Source: Terriglobales bacterium (lineage in GTDB: Bacteria; Acidobacteriota; Terriglobia; Terriglobales; Acidobacteriaceae). From it: DNA of 64,000 bases. Below the pieces are notes generated by a model, which was not told the DNA's origin, ran no database searches, and saw only the letters and a program-made list of their open reading frames with translations. Position numbers and translations under genes: made by a program. Positions 25,531 to 34,023 of the stretch are shown piece after piece (position 1 is the stretch's first letter; each line of letters starts with the position of its first letter). The stretch is taken from the NCBI GenBank assembly GCA_025936825.1, contig JAICSO010000016.1, positions 30,106 through 94,105 of the forward strand. Direction: 5' to 3'.

Positions 25531-26250
25531 ATGTATCCTCCGGACTGCACCATGAATTTTGTCATGTTTGTTTTGCCGTTGGCGTTATGGTCCGGGCTGC
25601 GGATTATCGTGGGCCTAACTCTCGCGTTTTGCTTGATGCGGCAAGTTCGCAAGCCGTCACGATGGCTTGGGCGCCCCTTTCTCTGGATGATGAACAAGAG
25701 TCACTCTGCTCTCACCGATTGGGGGCTGCAGCGTCTCAAAGTTGGAAAGGACTTTACGGTTCTGGATGTGGGCTGCGGGGGTGGCAGGACGATTCAAAAG
25801 CTGGCGACGATGACGAACCGGAAGGTTTATGGTGCCGACTATGCGGCGGGAAGCGTCGTGGAATCGACCGCAAAGAATGCCGAGTTAGTTGCGACAGGCC
25901 GAGTAGCCGTAGTCAGAGCGTCGGTCTCGGCACTTCCCTTCTGCGATAGCATGTTCGATCTTGTGACTGCGATCGAGACTCAATACTACTGGCCAGACCT
26001 GGTCAACGACATGAAGGAGATCCGGCGAGTGCTCAAGCCAGGCGGGACGCTGCTTGTCATTGCCGAAGCATACAAATACGGCGGAAACGCAAGAGCTCAT
26101 GATGCACTCGTGAAATTGTTGGGCAAGGGCTGCATGAGTGTGACGGAACACCGCGAGCTGTGTGCCAAGGCGGAGTATACCGACATTGAGATACGCGAAG
26201 AACGCAAGCGGGGATGGATCTGCGTGATGGGAAGGAAGGCAGAAGCCTGA
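25531..26250 (+). CDS. Class I SAM-dependent methyltransferase
   Basis: This ~240-residue protein has an N-terminal membrane helix (FVMFVLPLALWSGLRIIVGL) followed by a class I methyltransferase fold. Motif I is VLDVGCGGGRTIQKLA, an acidic motif II follows at VYGADYAAGSV, and motif VI is EIRRVLKPGGTLLVIAEAY. The fold is most like UbiE/COQ5-type small-molecule methyltransferases; the substrate is unknown. The frame is open from 25444, but that start would place the pal terminator inside the gene, so ATG 25531 or 25552 is preferred. It is transcribed separately from the tol operon. Confidence 0.82.
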   Translation: MYPPDCTMNFVMFVLPLALWSGLRIIVGLTLAFCLMRQVRKPSRWLGRPFLWMMNKSHSALTDWGLQRLKVGKDFTVLDVGCGGGRTIQKLATMTNRKVYGADYAAGSVVESTAKNAELVATGRVAVVRASVSALPFCDSMFDLVTAIETQYYWPDLVNDMKEIRRVLKPGGTLLVIAEAYKYGGNARAHDALVKLLGKGCMSVTEHRELCAKAEYTDIEIREERKRGWICVMGRKAEA

Positions 26251-26284
26251 TCTACCCCCCTTTCGGCATCGAATGCGTTTCTTT

Positions 26285-27859
26285 CTAAACTGGCGGCTGC
26301 TCCGGCCTGTAGTTATGCCGTAGGCTCAGCGTGCCATCAGCATTCACTTTCTGCCGGCACGCCCATCGCACCGGATGACGCATCCCCTTTACTTCGATCT
26401 CGGCCTTCAGACGCAATCCGTCGCATTGCGTTCCTGGCGGGAGTATCAGCATTGCCTGGCGCACCCCAGTCGGCTTGGGATCTCCCGCATCTACGCAGCC
26501 AGAAACGTGAATCTTCTTGTCCTCGCTCTCGACGGTAAGCCTCAGCACTCCCGGCACCGCAGCGATCCCGTCGTTGACCAGGCCAACCACCAGCCCCGGC
26601 GCTCCATCGCGCTCAAACTTCCAGATGAAGGACGGGCGTACCCGATATCCCATACGCCGCGCCATCGCGTCAATCGGCCCCGGATACTTGTCGTAATAGC
26701 TCCGGATATTCGCCGCATTCTGCTTGTGCCAGCACCACGCGGAAAGATAGTTGGCGCCCACATCGGCCACGTGCGAGAGGATCTGCTCGTTGTAGGTGAT
26801 GCCGTCTTCATCCACGCGAAGTTCTTTGGGATCTCCGGTCGTGAATCCCACCTCGCAAATCGCCGCCGTCCACGGTGGACGATTGCTCAGCGCCTCAATC
26901 TGCGTGTTCTCGATAAAGATGGTGTCTGTGCGTAGCCAGTTCCCGCTGCGGATCGTGCGCTCCAGCAACTCCGCATTGCCCACGTTGCTGAAATCGGGCT
27001 GCGTGTTCGTCACCAGCGGAGTCTTCGTCCACTGCTCCAGCTGCAACTCGAACATCTTCGTCCAGGTCTGCTCGGCAACCATGTCGCTGGGAAACGGATT
27101 CCCCTCAAACGGCCACGTGTGCCCCTCGCCCCAGAAGCCATACATCATCGTGTCCACAAACTCGACCTGGGGATGCCCGTTGTACTCCGCCGCCAGCAGT
27201 TCGTTCAACTCGCGAAACGCCGCCTGGTACGCCGGGTGGTCGTAGCGCGGCACGCGGCTGTTGTCTTTCTTGTAGCGCATCTCCGAAGGATTGCCCTTCC
27301 ACTCGCCTTTCAGCTTGACGTAAGGGACCTTGCCCAGCAAGAAGTCCGGCATGCCCGGCTCGGGCCAATCCGGATTCTCCAGTTGCACGCGGAAGCCAAT
27401 CTTCTTGTCGTAGCGGCGAGCAAGATCAAATGCGATGTTCCACCATTCCGCGAAATCAAGCCGCCCCGGCTGCTTCTGCACCTCGCGCCAATTCGGCCGC
27501 AGATAGATCTTCTGCACGAACGGTAGCTTGATCAGGTCCTCGAGCGTCTTTTCCTGCGACTCGCCGGGGACCTTGAGCGGCCCGGTGTCGTCCGACCCAT
27601 AAACAATGAAGCCCATGCCGTAGTTGCTGACCACCTCCCGCGAGGGCGTGGTCACCATCCAGACGTCGCTGTCGGGGATAACCGCCGCCGGACCGTATTG
27701 CGGGAACGGCCCTTGATAAAGCCGTTCCGGCACCGGAGGGGTGTATCCCCAGTCGTATTTTTCCCAGTTGTGTTCAGGAATCGTGGCGGCCGCATTCTTC
27801 GCTAGGCCCAACGCGAGTCCAGTAGCGGTAGCAGATTTAAAAAAATTGCGTCGGTTCAT
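26285..27859 (-). CDS. Tat-exported TIM-barrel protein, glycoside hydrolase-like
   Basis: This 524-residue protein starts with a twin-arginine signal (NRRNFFKSATATGLALGLA), so it is exported folded. The rest suggests a glycan-active TIM-barrel: KIYLRPNWREVQKQPGRLDF, WWNIAFDLARRYDKKIGF, VEFVDTMMYGFWGEGHTWPF and NYLSAWCWHKQNAANI. A carboxyl-terminal beta domain (~430-524) resembles a DUF4832-type or beta-sandwich module. Acidic residues near WGEGHTW and in ICEVGFTTGD are candidate catalytic residues. The family assignment is not certain, and activity may differ from known glycosidases. ATG 27859 is chosen because the frame upstream (to 27901) precedes the Tat signal. Confidence 0.7.
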   Translation of the reverse strand: MNRRNFFKSATATGLALGLAKNAAATIPEHNWEKYDWGYTPPVPERLYQGPFPQYGPAAVIPDSDVWMVTTPSREVVSNYGMGFIVYGSDDTGPLKVPGESQEKTLEDLIKLPFVQKIYLRPNWREVQKQPGRLDFAEWWNIAFDLARRYDKKIGFRVQLENPDWPEPGMPDFLLGKVPYVKLKGEWKGNPSEMRYKKDNSRVPRYDHPAYQAAFRELNELLAAEYNGHPQVEFVDTMMYGFWGEGHTWPFEGNPFPSDMVAEQTWTKMFELQLEQWTKTPLVTNTQPDFSNVGNAELLERTIRSGNWLRTDTIFIENTQIEALSNRPPWTAAICEVGFTTGDPKELRVDEDGITYNEQILSHVADVGANYLSAWCWHKQNAANIRSYYDKYPGPIDAMARRMGYRVRPSFIWKFERDGAPGLVVGLVNDGIAAVPGVLRLTVESEDKKIHVSGCVDAGDPKPTGVRQAMLILPPGTQCDGLRLKAEIEVKGMRHPVRWACRQKVNADGTLSLRHNYRPEQPPV

Positions 27860-28017
27860 AATGACTCCTGCAGCGGAAAATACGTTCAATGACGGAACCA
27901 CTCTAAATCAAATGAGGGAAAGTTGATGACCCTTCCTTCCTGTGCGCACCGGGCGCAGTCGCATATGATTTGCTACAGTCAAGGAAGGTCGTGACCAGAA
28001 GAGGAATCCTGGAGAAA

Positions 28018-28449
28018 ATGCCAAAGCCACCACTGATTTTCACCTATTACACCGCTGCTTCCATTGAGAAGGTCTGGGACGGGTTCGTCTCGAAAGAGGC
28101 GAATCGAACCATCTTCATGGGCGCGGAGTTCGACGTGAGACCTGGCGGGGCGATGACATGGTCGGGTCCCGGCAAGGACGGCAAGCCCATGCGCTATGTC
28201 ACTGGCGAAGTGCTGCGGGCAGAGCCTCCGAAGCTGCTTGAATACAAGTTCGGCATGGGCGAGGGCAAGGTGATGTCACATGTGAAGATCGAACTGACTC
28301 CGGAAACCGAGGCGGTCAAGGTTTCGGTGACCAATGACGGCTTCGCCGACGACGATCCGTCCTATGCGCAGAACGCCGACGGTTGGCCGCGTATCCTCTC
28401 ACGCTTGAAAACTCTTCTCGAGACTGGAAAGACGTTTCGACCGCATTAG
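28018..28449 (+). CDS. AHSA1/SRPBCC-fold protein
   Basis: This 143-residue protein has the START-like fold of the AHSA1 (activator of Hsp90 ATPase homologue 1) family. It shows FTYYTAASIEKVWDGFVS, GAEFDVRPGGAMTW, PPKLLEYKFG and the final helix GWPRILSRLKTLLETGK. Such proteins often bind small hydrophobic ligands or act as toxin/stress domains; no specific role can be assigned here. ATG 28018 is preferred over the earlier frame opening at 27970 because GGAG lies at 28011-28014 and the family's first strand begins immediately after. It is the last gene before the repeat-rich gap at 28450-28724. Confidence 0.82.
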   Translation: MPKPPLIFTYYTAASIEKVWDGFVSKEANRTIFMGAEFDVRPGGAMTWSGPGKDGKPMRYVTGEVLRAEPPKLLEYKFGMGEGKVMSHVKIELTPETEAVKVSVTNDGFADDDPSYAQNADGWPRILSRLKTLLETGKTFRPH

Positions 28450-28530
28450 TGGGCGACAACCGGATTCTGTCTGGCGTTGGGCTTATTCTTTGCCTTAGCT
28501 CAGATTGTCCTGGACGCACGACCGGGGAGG

Positions 28531-28671
28531 GGCACGGCTTCCAGCCGTGCCAAAAACAATAACAAGACAGGTGGGCTTTAGCCCCTGGGGCGGCTGCTAC
28601 AGGAAGTCGAACCTCAGCGGCTGAAGCCGGTCCGTGTGGGTCCTCCTCTCGGCACGACTTAAAGTCGTGCC
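28531..28671. repeat. Composite REP-like palindromic element
   Basis: Three palindromes are strung together: GGCACGGCT-TCC-AGCCGTGCC (28531-28551), GGGCTTTAGCCC (28573-28584) with a GGCTGAAGCC nearby, and GGCACGACTT paired with AAGTCGTGCC (28651-28671). The first and last differ by a few bases but share the same design. A shorter relative lies at 52382-52440. It fills the 275-bp gap between the AHSA1 gene and the RibD-like gene, with no other feature visible there. Confidence 0.75.
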
Positions 28672-28724
28672 CTTCCCGTGCTAGGCAGATGTCCAGATCA
28701 GGAATATCCTTTGTTCTCAACTGT

Positions 28725-29294
28725 TCACGTGCGCACGGCATCATACGTCAACTCCACGAACCCATTCTTGTACGCGACTGCGTTCTTCAAATCCCACTGC
28801 TGCTCGGTCAGAGGCCCGTCAAACAACCGCAGTCCGTCGCCCAGCAGCACCGGCGCGATGGTCAACTTGATTTCGTCCACCAGGCCGAGTTCGAGAAAGC
28901 GTTGGCACAGCATGGCTCCGCCCACCAGCCAGATGTTTCGATATCGAGGCGCGAGTTTCTCGTCAACGATTGTGCGGAGATCGCCCGAATAAAACTCAAC
29001 CGTCTTTTTTGTGGATGACAGTTGCCGCGTGCTCACCACGACGACTGGGGTGTCGCCATAGGGCCAGCCCAGTTCCAGCGCGTGTTCGTAAGTCTTCGAA
29101 CCCATCACGTAACAGTCGATGGTTTTGAGGAACGCCACAATTTCTTCGTGCGAGATGGAAACGCCGCCTTCGTAGACGCTCTTGGTATCCATCCATGAGA
29201 CGCTGTTGTCCTTCTTCGCGATAAAACCATCCAGGCTGGAAACCACGTGGAGTGTGACCCTTTGGCTTTTGTTTGTTTTCTCGCTCGCTGACAT
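28725..29294 (-). CDS. Dihydrofolate reductase-like protein (RibD C-terminal family)
   Basis: This 189-residue protein belongs to the DHFR/RibD-C fold. It shows VTLHVVSSLDGFIAKKDNSV at the N-terminus, YVMGSKTYEHALELGWPYG in the centre, and IWLVGGAMLCQRFLELGLVDEI, with the conserved GG and acidic residues, near 125-145. The family uses NADPH to reduce heterocyclic substrates; this branch is uncharacterised. It is convergent with the AHSA1 gene and probably has its own promoter in the 231-bp gap before the redoxin. Confidence 0.85.
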   Translation of the reverse strand: MSASEKTNKSQRVTLHVVSSLDGFIAKKDNSVSWMDTKSVYEGGVSISHEEIVAFLKTIDCYVMGSKTYEHALELGWPYGDTPVVVVSTRQLSSTKKTVEFYSGDLRTIVDEKLAPRYRNIWLVGGAMLCQRFLELGLVDEIKLTIAPVLLGDGLRLFDGPLTEQQWDLKNAVAYKNGFVELTYDAVRT

Positions 29295-29525
29295 GGTTTT
29301 CGATTTTAAGAGATTAGGCCGTTAGGCGTAACGGGAAGGCATGTTTCGCCGGAAGAGGACCGTATTCCATGTGTCAGAACCCTGGACAAAGGGGCAACGC
29401 AAACTAGACACCACGGCCACTTCGCCGCTCGTCCTTCGTAAATGACAATTTATTGACATAATCACAGAAAATGCTGCTACTCTTCGTGGGTCCTTTTCGA
29501 TGCTGCCGTCTAGGGGAGGTGTTCC

Positions 29526-30134
29526 GTGCTTCACCCCAGCCTGCGCAAGTCACTCGATTTTGTCTTGCCGCTCTTGGTGATTGCCCTCATCGGATCGAAC
29601 ATCCTCCTCATCCGCCAGAACCAGCGTCTCAAAACCGAATTGCCTTTGCCGTCTGCCTTGGCTGTGCATCGCGAGGAACCGCTGCACGATATCGGAGGCG
29701 TCGGTTTCGACGGCAGGTTCCGCGCCGTTGAACTGCCGCATTCTGCCGCTGAACACCTGCTGGTCTTCACTTTCGCGCCACGCTGTCCCGAGTGCGTCTT
29801 GAGCAAGTCTTTCGACATCGCCTTGAGCGAACAGGCCAAGAAGCTCGGGTGGCGCACAGTGTGGATCAGCCGCGGCGATCCCGACGAAACGCGCGCCTAC
29901 TGCAACGCGAGTGGCATCCCGCTGGAGGAAACGCTCGTGAATCCTCCTTATGCCACCTACCTGAAGCTCGGACTCGCGGCCGTCCCTCAAGTCGTGGCAA
30001 TCGGCGCGAACGGCAAGGTCGACGAAGTGTGGTTAGGGCGACTCAACATGGAGTCTGCAAAAGCGGCGACGCAGTTTTTGTTGGACCACCCTGGCACGCA
30101 AGCCAGCAACACCGCGCACTTGGCGTCGCCTTGA
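29526..30134 (+). CDS. Membrane-anchored thioredoxin-like protein (redoxin)
   Basis: This 202-residue protein has an N-terminal helix (FVLPLLVIALIGSNILLI, ~12-29) that anchors it to the membrane, with the rest probably outside the cytoplasm. A thioredoxin-like domain from ~60 shows FTFAPRCPECVLSKSF with the CPEC active site, ERTAYC-like downstream strands, and VPQVVAIGANGKVDEVWLG, which includes the cis-proline preceded by V. This is like MauD/TlpA-type disulfide reductases. Start GTG 29526 is supported by GGGGAGG at 29513-29519. The next gene, 55 bp downstream, encodes a six-cysteine secreted peptide, a likely functional partner. Confidence 0.82.
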   Translation: MLHPSLRKSLDFVLPLLVIALIGSNILLIRQNQRLKTELPLPSALAVHREEPLHDIGGVGFDGRFRAVELPHSAAEHLLVFTFAPRCPECVLSKSFDIALSEQAKKLGWRTVWISRGDPDETRAYCNASGIPLEETLVNPPYATYLKLGLAAVPQVVAIGANGKVDEVWLGRLNMESAKAATQFLLDHPGTQASNTAHLASP

Positions 30135-30172
30135 CATTTGCACCTTACCGATAGCTTGGTTGAACTTCACAC

Positions 30173-30180
30173 AAAGGAGG
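30173..30180 (+). promoter_or_regulatory. Strong Shine-Dalgarno of the Cys-rich peptide gene
   Basis: AAAGGAGG lies 8 nt before the ATG at 30189. It decides this start over the nearby out-of-frame ATG at 30182. TTGACA at 30131-30136 upstream could be a -35, but no good -10 accompanies it. Confidence 0.65.
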
Positions 30181-30188
30181 AATGAACG

Positions 30189-30380
30189 ATGCAAATCATG
30201 ACAAAGGCAGTGCTGGCTGTTGGCCTGCTCGCCTGCGTTCTCCTGAGCGCAGTGCAGGTCGCAGCCAAGAAGCCGCCTCAAGCGGCGTGCGCCGTCATCA
30301 ACGGAGCATGCGTAACGGGCAGTTGCAACGGGGAGTGTGGTCCGCTCTTTCCAGCAACCTGTGCATGCATACACAACTAG
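30189..30380 (+). CDS. Small secreted six-cysteine peptide
   Basis: This 63-residue precursor has a signal peptide (KAVLAVGLLACVLLSAVQVA, ~6-25) and a short mature part of ~35 residues with six cysteines. These are arranged C-x6-C-x4-C-x3-C-x7-C-x-C between CAVINGAC and CACIHN. Cysteine content this high in so short a mature chain suggests disulfide bonding or metal/cofactor binding. The upstream redoxin (55 bp away) could oxidise, reduce or isomerise it. Small cysteine-rich secreted peptides are known beside redoxin genes in other phyla, but I cannot place this one in a named family. The strong Shine-Dalgarno argues that it is well translated. Confidence 0.75.
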   Translation: MQIMTKAVLAVGLLACVLLSAVQVAAKKPPQAACAVINGACVTGSCNGECGPLFPATCACIHN

Positions 30381-30433
30381 GGGAACCATGCCGTATTGCG
30401 AAGTCCCGCCCCGGCTGGGCTTCGCGCAAACAT

Positions 30434-31357
30434 TCAGAAGGACGAATAGCGTTTGCCGTTTGTGACCAGCTCTTCGATTTCATCTACCGACGCAATCTTC
30501 CCCCGCGCTCCCGCCTCTGTACAATTCAGCGCAGCCGCTGCGCATGCGAAATCGAGAATGCGCTGCGACGGCCATTTCTGCAGCAACCCAAAGATAAATC
30601 CCGCATGAAAGATGTCCCCGGCGCCAGTGGTATCCATGACAGGCACGCGGTAAGCCGGAGCGTGCAAAAACTGCGTGCCATCCCAGCCCAACACGCCTTC
30701 TGTTCCTAGCGTGGCCGCTGCCAATCGCGACCCAAATCGCTGTTGCAACCACCGCAGCGCCTCCCGCAAGTCAGCCTTGCCCGAAATGCGCGAGGGAAAA
30801 TCGCGGCTCACGATAAGGTAGTCGACGTTTTCTAGTAATAGCTCAACGTTTGGATACACATCGTCCAGGTCGGCAATAACCGGAATTCGGCTTTCGCGCG
30901 CCCATCGCGCGGCCTGCGTTGCCGCTGCAGTATCGCAACCGTCGACAAGCAAACCGCGAGCCATCGTGATCCACTCTCGCTTCAGGTCCTCCGGCGCGAT
31001 CGCCAGCCGCGGATCGCGGTGCCACAGCACCGAGCGCTCTCCCTGTCCGTCAACAATGATGTGCGATTGCGCGCTGTGGCAATTGGAAACGGTCGTGATC
31101 TGAGTTTCCACCGCAGCAATGGCGAATGCCTCGCGATGAATCTCGGCCGCCGCATCGTCTCCCAGCTTGCCGACGTAGCGCGTCTGCAGGCCCCATCGCG
31201 CGCACGCAATGACTGCTGTCGCGACCTGTCCGCCAGGCATGACTTGTAGCGAGCGGACGTCAGCCTTCGATCCGGGACCTGGAAAGTTTGAAACGGAGAT
31301 GAGCGTGTCGGTGGCGTTCAGCCCGACGCCGACGAGATCGACAGTTTCGGATTTCAT
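30434..31357 (-). CDS. PfkB-family sugar or nucleoside kinase
   Basis: This 307-residue protein is a ribokinase-type kinase that phosphorylates a sugar or nucleoside with ATP. The N-terminal PfkB motif is seen as PGGQVATAVIACARWG. The C-terminal signature DTTGAGDIFHAGFIFG holds the catalytic aspartate and anion hole. The exact substrate is not clear from the sequence; ribokinase-like and fructokinase-like members share these motifs. It is 21 bp downstream of glgC on the same strand, so the two probably form an operon linked to sugar storage. The start ATG is the first in the frame. Confidence 0.88.
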   Translation of the reverse strand: MKSETVDLVGVGLNATDTLISVSNFPGPGSKADVRSLQVMPGGQVATAVIACARWGLQTRYVGKLGDDAAAEIHREAFAIAAVETQITTVSNCHSAQSHIIVDGQGERSVLWHRDPRLAIAPEDLKREWITMARGLLVDGCDTAAATQAARWARESRIPVIADLDDVYPNVELLLENVDYLIVSRDFPSRISGKADLREALRWLQQRFGSRLAAATLGTEGVLGWDGTQFLHAPAYRVPVMDTTGAGDIFHAGFIFGLLQKWPSQRILDFACAAAALNCTEAGARGKIASVDEIEELVTNGKRYSSF

Positions 31358-31378
31358 CTGCGCCGAACCCCACGGGTT

Positions 31379-32632
31379 TTACTCACTCATGAAGTAATCT
31401 TCTGTAACTCGTGGATTTTCGAATAGCGAATAGTCTCGGGTCACCACGGTGATTCCGCTCTCCGTCACGAAATATTTTTCGCGGTCGGAATCCGGATCGT
31501 AGCCGATGGAGGTTCCCTCTGGTATGTGCACATGCCGATCGATGATGGCGCGGCGAATGCGGCAATGCCGGCCTACGTTCACATGCGAGAACAGTATGCT
31601 CGCGTCCACTTCGGAATAGGAATTCACCCGAACATCGGGAGACAGAATGCTGAAGCGGACCGTGCCGCCCGACACGATACATCCCGCCGAAACGATCGAG
31701 TCCAGAGCGGTTCCGGTGCGTCCCGGTTCTTCGAAAACGAACTTGGCTGGCGGATATTGCCGCTGGTGCGTGCGGATCCGCCAGGCCTCGTCGTACAAGT
31801 TGAACACCGGTGAAATCGAGACCACATCCATATTGGCCTCGTAATAGGCCTCGAGCGTCCCCACGTCGCGCCAGTAGAGCGCTTCCTTTTTATTCTCGTC
31901 CACGAAGTTGTAGGCGTAGACGCGGTAATCGTCGAGCATCCTGGGGATAATATCTTTCCCGAAATCGTGAGAAGAACTTTCGTCCTCAGCATCTTTCAGC
32001 AGAATGGGAATCAGGACATCCGTATTGAACAGATAAACCCCCATCGAGGCGGGCACTTTAGTCGGATTTCCCGGCGAGCGCAGCTTGGTGAATGTGGGCT
32101 TTTCTTCAAACCCGATCACCTGGTTGTTGCGATCCACATCCATGACGCCGTAGCGATAGGTTTCATCCGGATCGACATCAATGACCGCCAGAGTAACGTC
32201 GGCGGCGGAGTCCAGGTGCTGCCTGAGCATCAGCCCGTAATTCATCTTGTAAATATGATCGCCGGATAAGATGAGCACATGCTTTGGCTGCTCGGAGCCG
32301 ATGGAATAAATGTTCTGGTAAACCGCGTCGGCTGTCCCTTGATACCACTGATCGCTCACCCGCTTCATCGGCGGCAGTACTTCGACGAATTCGCCCATCT
32401 CCCGGGCAACGATGTTCCAGCCTTCGCGAATATGCCGGTTCAGCGACAACGCCTTGTATTGCGTAAGGATGTAAACGCGGCGGAGGTCCGAATTCACGCA
32501 GTTGGAAAGCGTGACATCGATAATGCGATAGATACCGCCAAAGGTGACCGCCGGCTTGGCCCGATCGCGAGTGAGAGGATAGAGGCGTTCCCCGGCTCCC
32601 CCCGCCAGAAGCACTCCCAAGGTGTCTTTCAT
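31379..32632 (-). CDS. glgC: Glucose-1-phosphate adenylyltransferase GlgC
   Basis: This ~417-residue enzyme makes ADP-glucose for glycogen from ATP and glucose-1-phosphate. The N-terminal loop is LGVLLAGGAGERLYPLTRDR, followed by AKPAVTFGGIYRIIDVTLSN. The second conserved region is LILSGDHIYKMNY. FEEKPT and a C-terminal beta-helix of hexapeptide-like repeats (for example CIVSGGTVRFSILS, HCRIRRAIIDRHVHIPEGT) complete the family architecture. ATG 32632 is preferred to the upstream 32671 because the family begins MKDTLGVLLAGG. A possible promoter (TTGAAA, 19-nt spacer, TAGTAT) lies at 32701-32731. It is the first gene of an operon with the PfkB kinase. Confidence 0.95.
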   Translation of the reverse strand: MKDTLGVLLAGGAGERLYPLTRDRAKPAVTFGGIYRIIDVTLSNCVNSDLRRVYILTQYKALSLNRHIREGWNIVAREMGEFVEVLPPMKRVSDQWYQGTADAVYQNIYSIGSEQPKHVLILSGDHIYKMNYGLMLRQHLDSAADVTLAVIDVDPDETYRYGVMDVDRNNQVIGFEEKPTFTKLRSPGNPTKVPASMGVYLFNTDVLIPILLKDAEDESSSHDFGKDIIPRMLDDYRVYAYNFVDENKKEALYWRDVGTLEAYYEANMDVVSISPVFNLYDEAWRIRTHQRQYPPAKFVFEEPGRTGTALDSIVSAGCIVSGGTVRFSILSPDVRVNSYSEVDASILFSHVNVGRHCRIRRAIIDRHVHIPEGTSIGYDPDSDREKYFVTESGITVVTRDYSLFENPRVTEDYFMSE

Positions 32633-32700
32633 GTCGTTCCGCTTTGATGACTGCGGGCGCGCGTGCGACATGCGCCTGAGTAAAACTTAGCAGCGCCGTA

Positions 32701-32731
32701 ATACTAGCATGTGGCTTGGGAGCAGTTTCAA
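32701..32731 (-). promoter_or_regulatory. Candidate promoter of glgC
   Basis: On the minus strand TTGAAA (32726-32731) and TAGTAT (32701-32706) are 19 nt apart. The spacing is slightly long, and one mismatch lies in each box. Confidence 0.35.
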
Positions 32732-32818
32732 GTCTGTGCCGCACATACAACCATCGCCACAGCTGGACGAACGATTAGCACTTGGAATGAGTGCGGCTCG
32801 TATTTACCATGACGACAG

Positions 32819-33712
32819 ATGGGTCACCAACAGAGAATTCATCGTGCATTCGTCCTGATGTTCTTCGCCTGTGCGGGCGTTTTCAGTGCGCGCGCGGCTG
32901 AAGTACGTTCCACCAGCGTAGTCACCTGGCAACCCGCCAAGCTGGTGCGGGGCTCGCCAGTATTGTTTCAGGTCCGAACTCCTGCCGGAGTGAGCCAACT
33001 CTCGGGAAAATGGCTGGGACACGAGATCAAGTTCGAGCCGCTTGCGAACAAGCGGGGCTTCTACGCGCTGGGCGGAATTCCGGTAGAAACCGCCGCGGGA
33101 AGTTATGACCTCGAACTGCAGGGAACCCGTCGCAATGGTGAGTTCAAATTAGTCAAGAAGGTCAGGATCGCTCCTGCCCACTATCCCCGAGTCGCAATTA
33201 CCGTTTCAAAGCAGTTCACCGAGCCCAACCCAGAGCAACTGAAACAGATTGCGGCTGACAAGCAAGTAAAGAAGGATGTCTTTTCCCGAACAGGTCCCGA
33301 GCAGCAATGGGCTGGCAACTTTGAACCTCCGGTCAATGCCCCGACCTCCGGCGTGTTTGGAACCGAACGCGTCTTCAACGGTGAAGTTAAAAGCCGGCAT
33401 TTAGGACTCGATTATGCCGCCCCGGCTGGAACACCGGTCCACGCAATCAATGCCGGAACGGTATTGCTGGCGCAAAAGCTCTATTTTGAAGGCGGCTTCA
33501 TCGTGATCGACCATGGTCAGGGTCTGATGAGCCTCTACCTGCATCTCTCTGATTTCAAAGTAAAAGAAGGCGATGCCGTGACCACCGGGGAGGTAATTGC
33601 CCAAAGCGGAGCCAGCGGCCGGGCCACAGGAGCTCATCTGCATCTGGCGGTTCGTTGGCAAGGCATTTATCTCGATCCGGCGGTGGTGTTGCATCTAGCG
33701 GTGCCGAAATAG
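32819..33712 (+). CDS. Secreted M23-family peptidase (LytM-type)
   Basis: This 297-residue protein has a signal peptide (HRAFVLMFFACAGVFSARAA) and a C-terminal M23 metallopeptidase domain. The zinc motif begins with SRHLGLDYAAPAGTPVHA and ends with GRATGAHLHLAVRW, and LYLHLSDFKVKEGD lies between. The metal ligands (His-x3-Asp and His-x-His) are intact, so an active peptidoglycan endopeptidase is likely. Before it (~30-170) a beta-rich region resembles the N-terminal domain of NlpD/LytM-type enzymes. It is divergent from glgC and followed by a terminator-like hairpin ~240 bp downstream. Confidence 0.9.
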   Translation: MGHQQRIHRAFVLMFFACAGVFSARAAEVRSTSVVTWQPAKLVRGSPVLFQVRTPAGVSQLSGKWLGHEIKFEPLANKRGFYALGGIPVETAAGSYDLELQGTRRNGEFKLVKKVRIAPAHYPRVAITVSKQFTEPNPEQLKQIAADKQVKKDVFSRTGPEQQWAGNFEPPVNAPTSGVFGTERVFNGEVKSRHLGLDYAAPAGTPVHAINAGTVLLAQKLYFEGGFIVIDHGQGLMSLYLHLSDFKVKEGDAVTTGEVIAQSGASGRATGAHLHLAVRWQGIYLDPAVVLHLAVPK

Positions 33713-34023
33713 CGGCACCGGTTTGGGCACAAATGTTCCGTTTGTTACGTTTTCAGAACTGTTTTCCGTTTACAAGGGTGGCGTTGATCCCAAGAAAACC
33801 TTTTCTCTTTGGCATTTCCTAACGTTGTTCCATTTTCGTAACAAAGCTCCAAAATTGGGGCACATTGCTAAAACTCTGGGTACCCTCTGCCTAGCTTTCG
33901 CCGGTATTGCGTGGGGACGCGCGAAGTTTCTCACCGAGCCGGAAGCCAATCGGGATCTTGGAGGGCCCCCCTGACAAGCTCCCGATTTTTATTGGCCTGA
34001 TAATCCAGCTTGATAGTGAGAAG
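33713..34023. other. Intergenic region between the M23 gene and lhr
   Basis: The 311-bp convergent gap is AT-richer than its flanks. Apart from the large hairpin at 33948-33990 I see no ORF with family-like features, no tRNA and no repeat seen elsewhere in the window. Confidence 0.5.
33948..33990 (+). terminator. Large terminator-like hairpin near the lhr 3' end
   Basis: AATCGGGA (33948-33955) pairs with TCCCGATT (33980-33987), with inner CTTG/CAAG pairing and a GC-rich loop, followed by TTTTATT. Outer GCCAAT/ATTGGC extends the symmetry. It could terminate the M23 transcript or block readthrough into the convergent lhr gene. Confidence 0.45.

Noticed and set aside
30182..30709. 175-codon open frame starting 7 bp before the Cys-rich gene
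   Set aside because: Out of frame with the strong Shine-Dalgarno, no signal peptide, and it runs antisense into the PfkB kinase.
33723..33974. 83-codon open frame downstream of the M23 gene
   Set aside because: No Shine-Dalgarno, no motif, composition unlike a protein, and it runs through the terminator-like hairpin.
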